From Punctularia strigosozonata HHB-11173 SS5 (taxonomy: Eukaryota; Basidiomycota; Agaricomycetes; Corticiales; Punctulariaceae): DNA of 64,000 nt. Position numbers and translations under genes: made by a program. Positions 9,374-19,993 of this stretch are shown here, piece after piece (positions within the stretch are counted from its first letter, which is position 1; each line of letters begins with the position of its first letter). The stretch lies in NCBI RefSeq assembly GCF_000264995.1, contig NW_006767440.1:1021788-1085787 (forward strand), written 5' to 3'. The notes under the pieces were generated by a model, which saw only the letters and a program-made list of their open reading frames with translations, searched no databases and had not been told where the DNA came from.

Positions 9374-10534
9374 ATGCCTTGCAACTTCAAGTTCACCAAC
9401 ACTCACTCTCCTACTCGCACCGCTACCTTCTCCAGCCCCCCTCGCTGGAGCGTACTCGCGGAGAAGCTCGCAAATCTGTACAGTATCCCCGCGTCCAGCG
9501 TGGGCGTCACGTATCGCGACTCGGAGGGCGACGAGGTCACTCTCAACTCTGAGGAAGAGCTCGCCGATTTCTATCTCACTTCCCTTCCCAAAGGTCAAAC
9601 CATCCTATTCAACGTCGTCGAACTCGGTCAGGAGCCTGCCAGCACAGAGAGCCGAGCACGCTCTGTGACGCTTGATGATGACGGCGTGAAATTCAACGAG
9701 GAAGATCTCATGGAGATGGACGAAGGCATTGAGAAGCTTGACATCGAGTCCGAGTCGAGCGATGACGAGTCGGAGTCAGCTGCTGGCGATGCCCCGCCGG
9801 AGGGCACCACTCGCAGTGGAAGCGCCGTCACGACGGTCGTATATGAGGTTATGGCCGACGGAGCGCGCCGCATGGCCGAGGACGACGCCGCTCCCCGTAC
9901 TCGCGACACCGATAATGATCCCCGTGCGCTGTGGGCCGAGATGATGTTCGGCCGCCATGCCCACGGCATGTTCTGCAGAGGACGTGGAGGACATGGACGA
10001 GGCGGCGGACGCGGACGCGGCGGGTACCACGTGCACCAATCCATGCACCTCCTCCATCGCATGCGCCCCAACGAGCCATTCCAACAACCCCCGGCGCCGC
10101 CAGCATTCGGCATGCCGCACGGGGGACCCGCACCCTTCTGGCGACCGCCCTTCGGTCCGGATCAGCACGCGCCGTTCCCGCCTCACGCGCCCTTCAACGA
10201 ATTCCATGGTCCGGGTCATGTACTGCCTGATATGCCTCCTCACCATCATGCGCACGGATTCCCCTTTGGTCCAGGCCCTCGTGAAGGTTTCGACACTCGA
10301 GGACGCGGTCGGGGCATGCACGGCCGGGGCGGCGCGCATCACCACCGCTTCCACCCGTTCTTCCGCGGATTCGATGGGGATGCAACCCACGGCGGACCAA
10401 CTCGCCCTGGTCCTGGTGCCCGTCACCACCATGGTCATCACCACCGCGGCCGTGGCGGATTCACGCCGCCTTGCGCACGCTTCGAAATATCTTCGCCTCA
10501 CCCCCATCTATCCATGCCCCCGTTATGCTCTTGA
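9374..10534 (+). CDS. PB1-domain protein with RGG- and His-rich tail
   Basis: Single exon, 386 residues. Residues 1-85 form a PB1 (Phox/Bem1) fold: MPCNFKFTN basic strand, then WSVLAEKLANLYSIP, VTYRDSEGDEVTLNSEEEL (the acidic OPCA-type motif) and a last strand TILFNVVEL. Residues 100-165 are acidic and serine-rich. After about 200 the protein is low complexity, with GRGGHGRGGGRGRGG and other RG repeats, Pro/Phe-rich stretches and His clusters. PB1 domains pair with other PB1 proteins, and RGG tracts bind RNA or drive condensation, so a scaffold role is inferred. No known full-length homologue comes to mind. It is driven by the duplicated TATA promoter. Confidence 0.75.
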   Translation: MPCNFKFTNTHSPTRTATFSSPPRWSVLAEKLANLYSIPASSVGVTYRDSEGDEVTLNSEEELADFYLTSLPKGQTILFNVVELGQEPASTESRARSVTLDDDGVKFNEEDLMEMDEGIEKLDIESESSDDESESAAGDAPPEGTTRSGSAVTTVVYEVMADGARRMAEDDAAPRTRDTDNDPRALWAEMMFGRHAHGMFCRGRGGHGRGGGRGRGGYHVHQSMHLLHRMRPNEPFQQPPAPPAFGMPHGGPAPFWRPPFGPDQHAPFPPHAPFNEFHGPGHVLPDMPPHHHAHGFPFGPGPREGFDTRGRGRGMHGRGGAHHHRFHPFFRGFDGDATHGGPTRPGPGARHHHGHHHRGRGGFTPPCARFEISSPHPHLSMPPLCS

Positions 10535-10994
10535 GCAGCTTCAGCATCGCAGTATCCTTGCATTTATGAACGATGTCTCTTTACCATAGTTTGGTTCACG
10601 ATTCGGACCAGGACGTAAGTACATAGGTAGTTAGTGTATGAGATAATCAGATAAAAACTCGAATATATATATATATGCGTTTCGGCGCGACAAAATTGTG
10701 TGATAATATCCTTGGACGTTGAGTCATGATCATAAGCATGTAAATTTGCCGTCGACCACATACCACATTTCGTTCGTGTTGAAGATCTAATCGCGGCGAC
10801 GGTCGAGGTGTTACCTCCGATCAAGGGCCGGAAAGCTGTGCTCAGTCACGTGATAGTGGGGAGAGATATAGCCTCGCCTTTGCCGCAACTTTTCTCCAAC
10901 GTCGACGCTCGGACAGCCGTTGTCCACCTCCTGTGAGGCATTCATTTGCTTCACCCTCGTCCTCCCCAGCCGTCCATCCTCTCGCTCAGCTGAA
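10535..10994. other. intergenic region before eIF2A
   Basis: Contains the PB1 gene 3' end, an (AT)n run near 10666-10676 and the eIF2A promoter. No gene motif was seen on either strand. Confidence 0.5.
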
Positions 10995-13905
10995 ATGGCT
11001 GTACCATCTCAGCAATACGCTTGTCAGTTGCATCTGCCCTGCCGGTCTTTCGGTCTTTGTTGTTGACTTGACGGCAGTCCGCGCCCAGAAGAGCCTTGGA
11101 CTCGTTGGGGGAACCCCAGACTACGCACCCTTGGAAGCATTCAAGGCCCCGGAATCTGCGGCGAGGACGTACCAGTACAGCTCCGATGGTCGTCTCTTCG
11201 CTCTGGCACTCCCGGAGGGGTACGTGGAGCCCCCAAAACTCATCTCCGAGTTCTCCGCTCACACGTCAGCAGCGTGTTCATCTATCAAGCCGAATCCGCT
11301 CAGCTCCTACAGCAGCTCCAGATTCCCGGCGTGGTCGAGATCAACTTTTCCCCTCGAGGAACTTATATCTCGACATGGGAGCGGCCAGGTACGTCGCACC
11401 TGCCTCGCACGACCTCGCTGATCACGCCTCTTCACAGTCAAACTCGACGATGGCTCTCAGCACAAGAACCTGCGCATCTTCTCCGTGTCCACCGGCGAGG
11501 AGCTCGCGTCGTTCACGCAGAAGTCGCAGGAGGGTTGGGACGTGCAGTACACCATCTCCGAGTCGCACGCGATCCGGTTAGCGGGACAAGAGATACAGGT
11601 TTTCAACCCGGCGGACTGGTCCAAGGGTGTCGTCGACAAGCTCAAGGTTGAGGGCGTCAAGAGTATTACCCTGAGCCCTGGGCTGAACCCATCCGTAGCC
11701 GTGTTCATCGGCGAGAAAAAGGTGCGCGCGCGTTCATAATTGTATTCAACTAACCAATATAGTAACCATTGACACTTCGTCAATCAGGGTGCACCGGCCA
11801 TCATCCGCGTGCTCGGCCTTCTGTCCCTCAACAGTGCTCCCACGGGCCAGAAGACCTTTTACAAGGCTGACCGGGCGACCATCAAATGGAACACGCTCGG
11901 CACGCAGGTCTTGATCCTCACGCAGACCGATGTCGATGCGGCCAACAAGAGCTATTACGGCGAAACGGGCCTCTATCTTCTCAGCGCGGCGGGCAACTTT
12001 GACTGCAGGGTCACGCTGGACAAGGAGGGTCCCATCCACGACTTTGCATGGAGTCCAAACTCGAAGGAGTTCGGCGTCGTCTACGGCTGTGAGCGTCTTG
12101 TCTCCTGATTGCTCCGATAACATCTCATCGGCCTTTCGGTAGTCATGCCCGCGAAGGCCATGATTTTCGACCAGCGCGTGCGCACGCTGCACGACTTCGG
12201 CGCCGCCCCGCAGAACTTCATCTCCTTCAACCCGCAAGGCCGGCTCGTCGCGCTCGCCGGCTTCGGCAACCTGGCGGGGAAGATCAACGTGTACGACCGG
12301 CGCACGCTCGCGAAGGTCACCACGATCGACGCCCCGAACACGTCGCACTGCGAGTGGTCCCCGGACGGCCGCTTCCTGCTCACCGCGACGCTCTCCCCGC
12401 GCCTGCGCGTCGACAACGGCATCAAGATCTGGCACTGCACCGGCCCGCTCGTGCACGTGCAGCTCACGGACGAGCTGTACCAGGTCGGCTGGCGCCCGAC
12501 GCCCGTCGACGCCCTGCCGCCCTTCGGGCAGGCGCTCCCGCCCGCCCCGGCTCCCGCGCCGAGCGTCGCCCTNNNNNNNNNNNNNNNNNNNNNNNNNNNN
12601 NNNNNNNNNNNNNNNNNNNNNNNNNNNNNNNNNNNNNNNNNNNNNNNNNNNNNNNNNNNNNNNNNNNNNNNNNNNNNNNNNNNNNNNNNNNNNNNNNNNN
12701 NNNNNNNNNNNNNNNNNNNNNNNNNNNNNNNNNNNNNNNNNNNNNNNNNNNNNNNNNNNNNNNNNNNNNNNNNNNNNNNNNNNNNNNNNNNNNNNNNNNN
12801 NNNNNNNNNNNNNNNNNNNNNNNNNNNNNNNNNNNNNNNNNNNNNNNNNNNNNNNNNNNNNNNNNNNNNNNNNNNNNNNNNNNNNNNNNNNNNNNNNNNN
12901 NNNNNNNNNNNNNNNNNNNNNNNNNNNNNNNNNNNNNNNNNNNNNNNNNNNNNNNNNNNNNNNNNNNNNNNNNNNNNNNNNNNNNNNNNNNNNNNNNNNN
13001 NNNNNNNNNNNNNNNNNNNNNNNNNNNNNNNNNNNNNNNNNNNNNNNNNNNNNNNNNNNNNNNNNNNNNNNNNNNNNNNNNNNNNNNNNNNNNNNNNNNN
13101 NNNNNNNNNNNNNNNNNNNNNNNNNNNNNNNNNNNNNNNNNNNNNNNNNNNNNNNNNNNNNNNNNNNNNNNNNNNNNNNNNNNNNNNNNNNNNNNNNNNN
13201 NNNNNNNNNNNNNNNNNNNNNNNNNNNNNNNNNNNNNNNNNNNNNNNNNNNNNNNNNNNNNNNNNNNNNNNNNNNNNNNNNNNNNNNNNNNNNNNNNNNN
13301 NNNNNNNNNNNNNNNNNNNNNNNNNNNNNNNNNNNNCACGGGCGGTACCGCAGCCCGGCGCCAGGGGGGAGGAGGCACGTCCCCGGCGCGCCGCCCAAGT
13401 CGCCGCCGCCGCCGCCGCAGGACGGGGAGAAGAAGGGGCAGAGGAAGCGGAAGGGGGGGAAGGACAAGGAGAAGGGGGGCGCGGGTGGTGGTAGTGCGGC
13501 GCCGAGCGGGGCGGCGACGCCCGTCGTGCCGCCCACGCCGCCGAACGAGGATGCGAAGCCGACGCCTGGCAAGCTCGAGCTGAAGGTGAACGGGAATGGA
13601 ACGCTGCAGGTGCCCGGGGAGGCGGGGAACAGTGTGCCGCCGACGCCTGGCGGCGAGGCGGGGCTGGACCCGGTGGCGAAGAAAGTGCGGAATCTGAACA
13701 AGAAGGTCAGGGCTGCTTTTTCTGTTTTGGATCGGACGTCACGATCGCTGACGGGACGTTTGTATGCTACCAGCTCAAGGCGATCGACGAGCTGAAGGAC
13801 AAGCAGAAGAAGGGCGAGCGGCTCGAGGCGACGCAGTTGAAGAAGATCGAGACCGAGGCGGAGATTCGGAAAGAGCTTTCGACGCTCACGAACAGCGCGG
13901 CGTGA
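10995..13905 (+). CDS. eukaryotic translation initiation factor 2A (eIF2A)
   Basis: The first exon is MAVPSQQYA; a GT-AG intron leads to FRAQKSLGLVGG and then YQYSSDGRLFALALPEG. WD/beta-propeller segments follow: VVEINFSPRGTYISTWERP, NFDCRVTLDKEGPIHDFAWS, FGVVYG and FISFNPQGRLVALAGFGNLA. After an assembly gap the C-terminal basic tail appears: GRRHVPGAPPKSPPPPPQDG, lysine-rich KKGQRKRKGG, and after a last intron LKAIDELKDKQKKGERLEAT to STLTNSAA and TGA at 13903. eIF2A is a monomeric factor that can deliver initiator tRNA independently of GTP and acts in non-canonical initiation. The start at 10995 is chosen because it splices cleanly into the conserved N-terminus. Confidence 0.9.
12573..13336. 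other. assembly gap of 764 N inside the eIF2A gene
   Basis: The run of N interrupts the eIF2A coding region in a very GC-rich stretch. Coding reads on both sides belong to the same gene, so the missing part should be propeller and linker sequence. Translations that cross it are not meaningful, and the gap length may be an estimate. Confidence 0.98.
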
Positions 13906-14152
13906 TCGTACCCGCGCCGCGCCGCACCATCCCACGTTGCTTCATCTTCATTTTTTTCCCCGTCGCTGCGCTTTCCGTTGTCGTCTCTTTCTTATTTTGT
14001 CGTCGCGTCGCCGTGTGCGTCGACTTGAGTAAAGAGAAAACAAAAAATGTGTTTTTATTCGAATGGAGAAGGGACCTTGTCACGCGAGGTTTTCAGCATC
14101 CATCCCCGCATGTCCCTCCCAATGACGCGAAAGAAAGATCTACAAGGTACAT

Positions 14153-15998
14153 TTACGGCGCCGCGGCGCACTCTAGCAGCTTCTTCCCGCCGCCGCCGCC
14201 GCCTTCGGGGTAGTCCCCGAAGTCCCAGTCAAAGCAGTCGACGCAGTCCTCGTCCTCGTCCACGAGCGGCGGCACCTCCGACTCGTCGTCCCAGTCCTCG
14301 GCGAGCAGCTTCTCGACGATGACGCTAATCCCGTGCGTGCGGATGTCGACCGCCCAGCCGAGCCTGTTGCGTTTTTATCGTTTATGTCATGCCAATCAGC
14401 AAGGGGGAAGGCGGAGAGAGAGAGAGAAAAAAAAGAAAGAGAAAGAGGGTGGGGGGGATGAAAATTAATAATAAAACGAAAAGAATGTAACGTACTTGGT
14501 GATGGTGTCGTACCGGAGGAGCTTGCCCTGGTGGCAGCGCGACTCCATCGCGTACCCGGCGAGGGCGCAGGTGGAGGCCATGCCGGTGCAGGTCCCCTGC
14601 GCGAGCGGGTCGGCGGTGTGGTAGACGTGCGTGATGTGCTCTAGGTTCGGCTGGATGTTGACGTGCGGTCAGGGGGGGTCGGTTCTTTGTCGACTCGCGC
14701 GGGGATATATATATATATATATAGGGGGGGAACGGGGGGGTACGTACGGGGGAGGGGAGGTGCAGTCTGCGGGCGGCGAGGCGCTCGGGAGGTGTTTCGA
14801 AGCCGACGGTGGGCGCGCCGAAGGTGGCGCCGAGGAGGGCGGCGAGCGAGCCGCCGAGAGAGTGGCCTGTGCGTTTGTATATCATGTCAGATATCCCGCC
14901 TTTTCGCGGTCGGTCAGATCGAGAGCCTGACCTATCAGCCAAACGTTCGAGTTGGGGTACATGTACGTGATGTTGTTATACAGGTTCTGGCGAGAAAGAA
15001 AAAAAGAAAAAAGGACGTGAGCCGGCCGCGCGCTCCCCGAAAGAGGTGATCGTGAAGGATGATGATATGGAAATGGGCCGCTCACGGTGCCGATCTGGTA
15101 GAAGGAGCTGTCGTCGGTCAGGCTCTGCTCGAGGCAGTCCTGGTCACATTTACCGCCGCCGCGGTAGCAGCCGCAGACGGGGGACCAGGTGGGGCCGACG
15201 CGGGCGCAGCAGCAGGAGAAGAGGAGGTTGTCGTTCAGCTTGTCCTTCTTGACCGTCGGGCCGCCGCCGCCGACGAGCCAGCCGGCGGAGGTGCCCTTGA
15301 TGGAGACGACGACGGTGCTGTTGTCCTCCGTCGCGAAGACGTGGCCGCGGAAGCCGTCTGCGTCGGGTTCCCAGCCGAAGGGGTAGCTCTATTTGGGGGT
15401 GTGGGGGGGAGGACGTAAGCAGAAAGCGGAGGGGGGATGAAATGAGATGACGCACGACGTTCCAGCCGTCGGGGAGGTCGTACCAGTCCTTGTCGCCCGG
15501 CTCGGAGTAAGCGTTGTTCGCCATCATCGCGAGTACCTGCAGCGTGCGCCTGCTGCCGATGTCGGGCGCGACGACCTCGACGGGGTCCCAGTCCACCGGG
15601 CTCGTCGTCAGGTTCGCGGACGCGTGATTCCGATCGTGGCCGTACTTGAGCAGGAGGTCGCGGCCGTGTCTGCGCGCGGCGGTGAACGCGGCGAAAGAGG
15701 ACGGCCGGTGGGTGGTCGCGCGGCGCGTGCGTGCCTCGTAGACCGTGTAGGGCGAGTCAGAGTCCAAGTCCAAGTGTAGAGGCCCGGACTGATCTAACGT
15801 GAACGCGAGCGCGTCCGAAGGCGGCAGCCGGACGTCGCGGAAGATGGTCCGGGACGTGTTCAGGGAGACGGCGTGCTCGTGGCGCAGCTCGAAGCGGAGC
15901 GTCGGCGTCGGCGTCGGCGTTGGTGGTCGTGATGTCGGGTCGTTGAGGAAGAATAACGACAACAATATGCGCAGGCTGGCCGGCAGGAGGCTCAGCAT
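14153..15998 (-). CDS. ATG15: autophagic vacuolar phospholipase Atg15 (class 3 lipase)
   Basis: Starts at 15998 with [18 protein letters not shown], a signal-anchor membrane segment. Family segments follow: [43 protein letters not shown], a Cys-rich stretch [10 protein letters not shown]...[34 protein letters not shown] and [20 protein letters not shown]. The last carries the GHSLGG nucleophile Ser and is restored by an intron at about 14876-14930. The C-terminal part has [20 protein letters not shown] and ends in an acidic [19 protein letters not shown], then TAA at 14153. Atg15 travels by the MVB route to the vacuole and breaks down autophagic and Cvt body membranes. Divergent from the GH5 gene, 192 bases away. 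Confidence 0.93.
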
Positions 15999-16190
15999 CG
16001 TGCAGCCCGGTGAGGGACACAACCAAGTCGAGGCCGGGCGGTGCCTCCGCGCCGGAGATGACCGCCCAGGGCAGGATTCACTGCGCACCGGCACATCCTC
16101 GGCGCCCCCCGCGCTCCAGCGCATAGTGGTTCGACCCACTCATCTTTTTGTACTTATCTCTTGTTCTCTCTCTCCCCCACCACCACAGCG
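15999..16190. promoter_or_regulatory. shared divergent promoter of ATG15 and the GH5 glucosidase
   Basis: Only 192 bases separate the two start codons, so the genes must share or overlap promoter sequence. A pyrimidine-rich tract (about 16144-16180) lies next to the GH5 start. No TATA box is obvious. Co-regulation is an inference from distance. Confidence 0.55.
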
Positions 16191-18944
16191 ATGCCCAGGG
16201 TACCGTCCATATCGCCCGCGACGGGCCTACCGACGCCCCCCGACTTCGTGCACACCACCGCCGGCCAGTTCGTCGACACCACCGGACGCACCCTCCTCCT
16301 CCGCGGCATCAACCTCTCTGGCTCGGCGAAGGCCCCCGTGGACAAGCCGAGCTACGTGATCGAAGGGCTCTGGGACGACGCCGAGGCCGGCGGGAGCAGC
16401 TTTGTGGGCAGGCCGCTCAACCTCGATGACGGCTCGGCCGACGTGCACCTCGCGCGCCTGCGCGGCTGGGGGTTCAACATGCTGCGATACGTCGTGACCT
16501 GGGAAGCGATAGAGCACGAAGGACCGTGAGTGCCACGTCTCCGTGCCATCCCAAGCTGCATCGCACTGAACGAGCTCTCCAGAGGCAAGTACGATTACGA
16601 GTTCATGGACTACACCGTCCGCGTCCTTAGGAAATGCAAGGAATACGGCTTCCGTATATTCATGGACCCGCACCAGGACGTGGTAAGTGTCGCCTGCCTT
16701 AACCCCCCCCCTCCCCCGCCCATGTATCGCACACCCTCACCACGCGCTCCTCCCGCTACCTAGTGGTCTCGCTTCTCCGGCGGGTCCGGCGCCCCCTTCT
16801 GGACCCTCCACGCCTGCGGCTTCGAGCCGCGCAACTTCACCACTACCAGCGCCGCCTTCGTCCACGCCGAGTACCCTTCACCCTCCTCCCCGGACCCGGC
16901 CTCCTTCCCGGCCATGATCTGGTCGACCAACTACATCCACCTCGCCTCGCTCACCCTCTTCACCCTCTTCTTCGCCGGCCGCGACTACGCCCCAAAGTGC
17001 GTCCTCGACGGCGTCAACGTCCAGGACTACCTGCAGTCGCACTACGTCGCCGCGATGGGCGCGCTCGCGGACCGGATCCGCGCCGCCGGCGACCTCCTCG
17101 ACGACTGCGTCCTCGGCTGGGACAGCCTGAACGAGCCCTCGGAAGGGCTCATCGGCTTCCCCGACCTCGACTCCACCTCCGCCAACTCGACCGCGCAGCT
17201 CAAGAAGGGCCCGACGCCCACCGCCGCGCAGTCGTTCCGGCTCGGCATGGGCGCCGCGCAGACGGTCGAGGACTGGGATTTCGGCCAGTTCGGGCCGAAA
17301 AAGGTGGGCGAGGTGACGATCGACCCGCGGGGCGTGCGCGCGTGGGCGGACCCGGGGATGGAGGACGAGCGCGGCGTGCACCCCAAGTGGGGCTGGACGC
17401 GCGATCCGGGCTGGAAGCTCGGCACCTGCCTCTGGGCGCAACACGGCGTCTGGGACCCGGACTCGGGCGCGGTGCTCGAGCCCGAGTACTTCAACCGCCG
17501 CCGCCCCGGTTCCTCCTCCTCCTCCTTCTCCTCCGAAAACGCGGCGGTCGACTTCAACGCGGACTACTGGGCGCCGCACTGGCGCGCGTTCGCGGCGCGG
17601 ATCCGCGCCGCGCACCCGGAGGCGATCCACTTCGTGAACCCGCCCGTGTTCAGCGCGCCCCCTCCCCTGGACGAGGCCGACCTCCGCGGGCGCGCGGCCT
17701 ACTCGGCGCACTACTACGACGGCCTCACGCTCGTCTCCCGCCACTGGAACTGGTTCAACGCGGACGCGCTCGGGATGATGCGCGGCAAGTACTCGAACGT
17801 CCTCCAGGCGATCCGCGTCGGCGAGGGCGCGATCCGCAAGTGCCTCGGCGAGCAGCTCGGCGTGCTCAAGCGGGACGCGGAGATACTGGGGCCGTACCCG
17901 ACGCTGATCGGCGAGATCGGGATCCCGTACGACATGGACGGCAAGCGCGCGTACGGCCGCACGGACGGCGGGCGGTACAAGGGCGACTACGGGCGCCAGC
18001 AGCGCGCGCTGGACGCGAGCCTGAACGCGACGGACGGGGCGAACGCGCTGAGCTACACGATCTGGACGTACTGCCCGGACAACGGGCACGAGTGGGGCGA
18101 CGGCTGGAACCTCGAGGACCTGAGCGTGTGGAGCCCGGACGACGCGAAGGGCGGGGAGGGACAGCGGCGGTACCGGATGAGCGCGGCGGAGCTCGGGATG
18201 GGGCCCTCGACGCTGTCGCTCGCCACGCTCAAGGGAGGAGGAGGAGGCCCGGGGGAGGAGGACGCGGAGGGGCGCTGGGACGGCCTGTACGCGCTGCTCA
18301 CCGACGGCGCGCGCGCGCCCAAGGCGTTCTGCCGGCCGTACCCGGTCGCGACCGTCGGCATCCCGTCCCACATCGCGTTCGACATCGCCAAGGCCGAGCT
18401 CAGGCTCGCCGTCCGCGTGAGCGCCGACGACGCGCCGCGCGTCGCGTCCGAGGACGCCAGCCTGTCGACGACGTCGCTGGCGCTGGACAAGGACGACGAT
18501 GACGCGCCGGCGACGGAGATCTACGTCCCGCTCGTGCACTACGCGAGCGACGCGGTTCTGGGCGAGCAGAGCCGGGCGGCGGACGCGGACGCGGACGCGG
18601 ACGACGACGACGACGGGGCCGGCGCGGCGTCCCGGGCGGAACTGCTCCCGCCCGACGCGCGGCCGTCGCAGGCGGCGTCGTCGACGACGCTGGTCGTCAA
18701 GGCCGGCGAGCCGCTCGCGCTGGACGTGGAGGTGTCCGCGGGCCGGTGGGTGGTCGAGGGACAGACGCTCAGGTGGTGGTACCCCGTTCCTGCCGCGGGC
18801 GAGCCCGAGGTGGAGTATACGATCGTCGTCAGGCGGCGGGGCGGGGCGATCAAGACGGCGGAGGAGGTCGAGGCGGAGCGGAATGCGAGTTGTTGGGGGC
18901 TCGGGGAGTGGATGTGTCCGTTGGAGGGGTGCGTGGTGATGTGA
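16191..18944 (+). CDS. GH5 (subfamily 12 type) steryl-beta-glucosidase / glucocerebrosidase-like
   Basis: Three exons: 16191-16525, 16583-16682 and 16764-18944. Residues near the start read [16 protein letters not shown], the GH5 first strand, then [20 protein letters not shown] and [20 protein letters not shown]. The acid/base is in [14 protein letters not shown] and the nucleophile in [13 protein letters not shown]. The C-terminal third is a beta-rich domain with acidic inserts ([14 protein letters not shown]). This architecture matches fungal Egh1/EgCrP2/Sgl1, which hydrolyse ergosteryl-glucoside in vacuoles or cytosol, though some relatives cut glucosylceramide, so the substrate is not certain. 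There is no signal peptide. Codon use is extremely GC-rich. Confidence 0.87.
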
Positions 18945-19150
18945 TGTGCGTGGAGCGAGGATGGGATTGGGATTTTATAGACGCTCTTGGGTGTGACGAT
19001 TCTTATAGACGCACGCGCGTACTCCGCGCTGCTCGTGGACGGACCGACTGACTTGCTCGCGACAAAAACGACGTATACCCTCATCTTGTAATATTTCTGG
19101 TAATTAGTCTGTGATATACATAGCTGACTGTGACGAATAACAAATCTAGC

Positions 19151-19993
19151 CTATGGCGATGATGGAGGAGACGGAGTCCGATCCGCTTCCTCCGGGTTGG
19201 CATTGGCAGTATTAGTGCGAGGGGCTTCGAGCGTTCGCGGTGTGATGGGCGGCAGCTGTATCGGGTTGTCCGTGAACTCGGCCCATCCTCCGCGAAGACC
19301 GAATTCCACGACGCGCTCCAATATCCTCGTCAGCTCAGCGTTCCTATAAGAGGAAGAAATTCAAGCTCGTTTCAGCGCCGCCCGTCTTTGGCGATGAAAA
19401 AAAAAAACGCCAGACCGCGCCCAAATCGGCTCACCTCTGGTTAACCTCCTCGTACCGCTCCTCCGTGCTCTTCGCGTACTCGTCCAGCTTCTGGTTCAGC
19501 TCCTGGACCTTGCTCGCGAGGTCCTCGAGCGAGTCGTCCACCAGATCCCGACGGCGCGAATTCGACCGCGACGAGCGCCACGTTTCCGCTACGATCAGCA
19601 GCGCCGCGACGCCGAACAGGAAGCCCTCGGCCAACGCGTTCGCGCCGTTCTCGATGGCCCTGTAAACGCCCGCCCCCCCGTAAGACGCCCAGTGGACCCG
19701 GGTTCTGAGAGAGAGAGAGGCAGGTGGGTAAAACGCACTTGGTTTCCGAGAGCGGCCGAATGTTCTTCGCGGGCTCGCCGAGGAGGCTGGTGCGCAGCCT
19801 GACCTCCCCTCGGTGCATTCTCTGTGCGAGCGCAACGCATAGCCCTCGGAACTTTTCGTGTTGCTTGGCCTGAGTCTTTATGGTGTTGCTGATGGGCTTG
19901 GCTAAAGTCTCCAAGTGGATGAGGACCGGTGCAGCGCGCGGGACAGAGTATACTCACTCTGATGAGCAGTGTCCCTAGTTTAGCGCTAGCCAT
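19151..19993 (-). CDS. OPA3: OPA3-like mitochondrial protein
   Basis: Exons read MASAKLGTLLIR, then TLAKPISNTIKTQAKQHEKF, RGLCVALAQRMHRGEVRLRT, AIENGANALAEGFLFGVAAL LIVAETWRSSRS (membrane segment) and a coiled coil DLASKVQELNQKLDEYAKST, followed by NAELTRILERVVEFGLRGGW and a disordered tail with TAG at 19151. The KxGTLxIRTLAKPIxNxIK start and the GxxFxVAxxLIxxE segment define the OPA3 family, a mitochondrial membrane protein linked to optic atrophy 3 in humans. The start at 19993 is the family's usual Met. Converges with the GH5 gene (206-base gap). Confidence 0.9.

Noticed and set aside
11746-13935. 729-codon minus-strand open frame across eIF2A
   Set aside because: It is kept open by the N gap and by high GC content; the plus strand encodes eIF2A with clear motifs.
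16763-18539. Two further long open frames (plus and minus) over the GH5 gene
   Set aside because: They are Arg/Ala/Pro-rich shadows of the GC-rich GH5 exon; only the frame from 16764 carries GH5 catalytic motifs.
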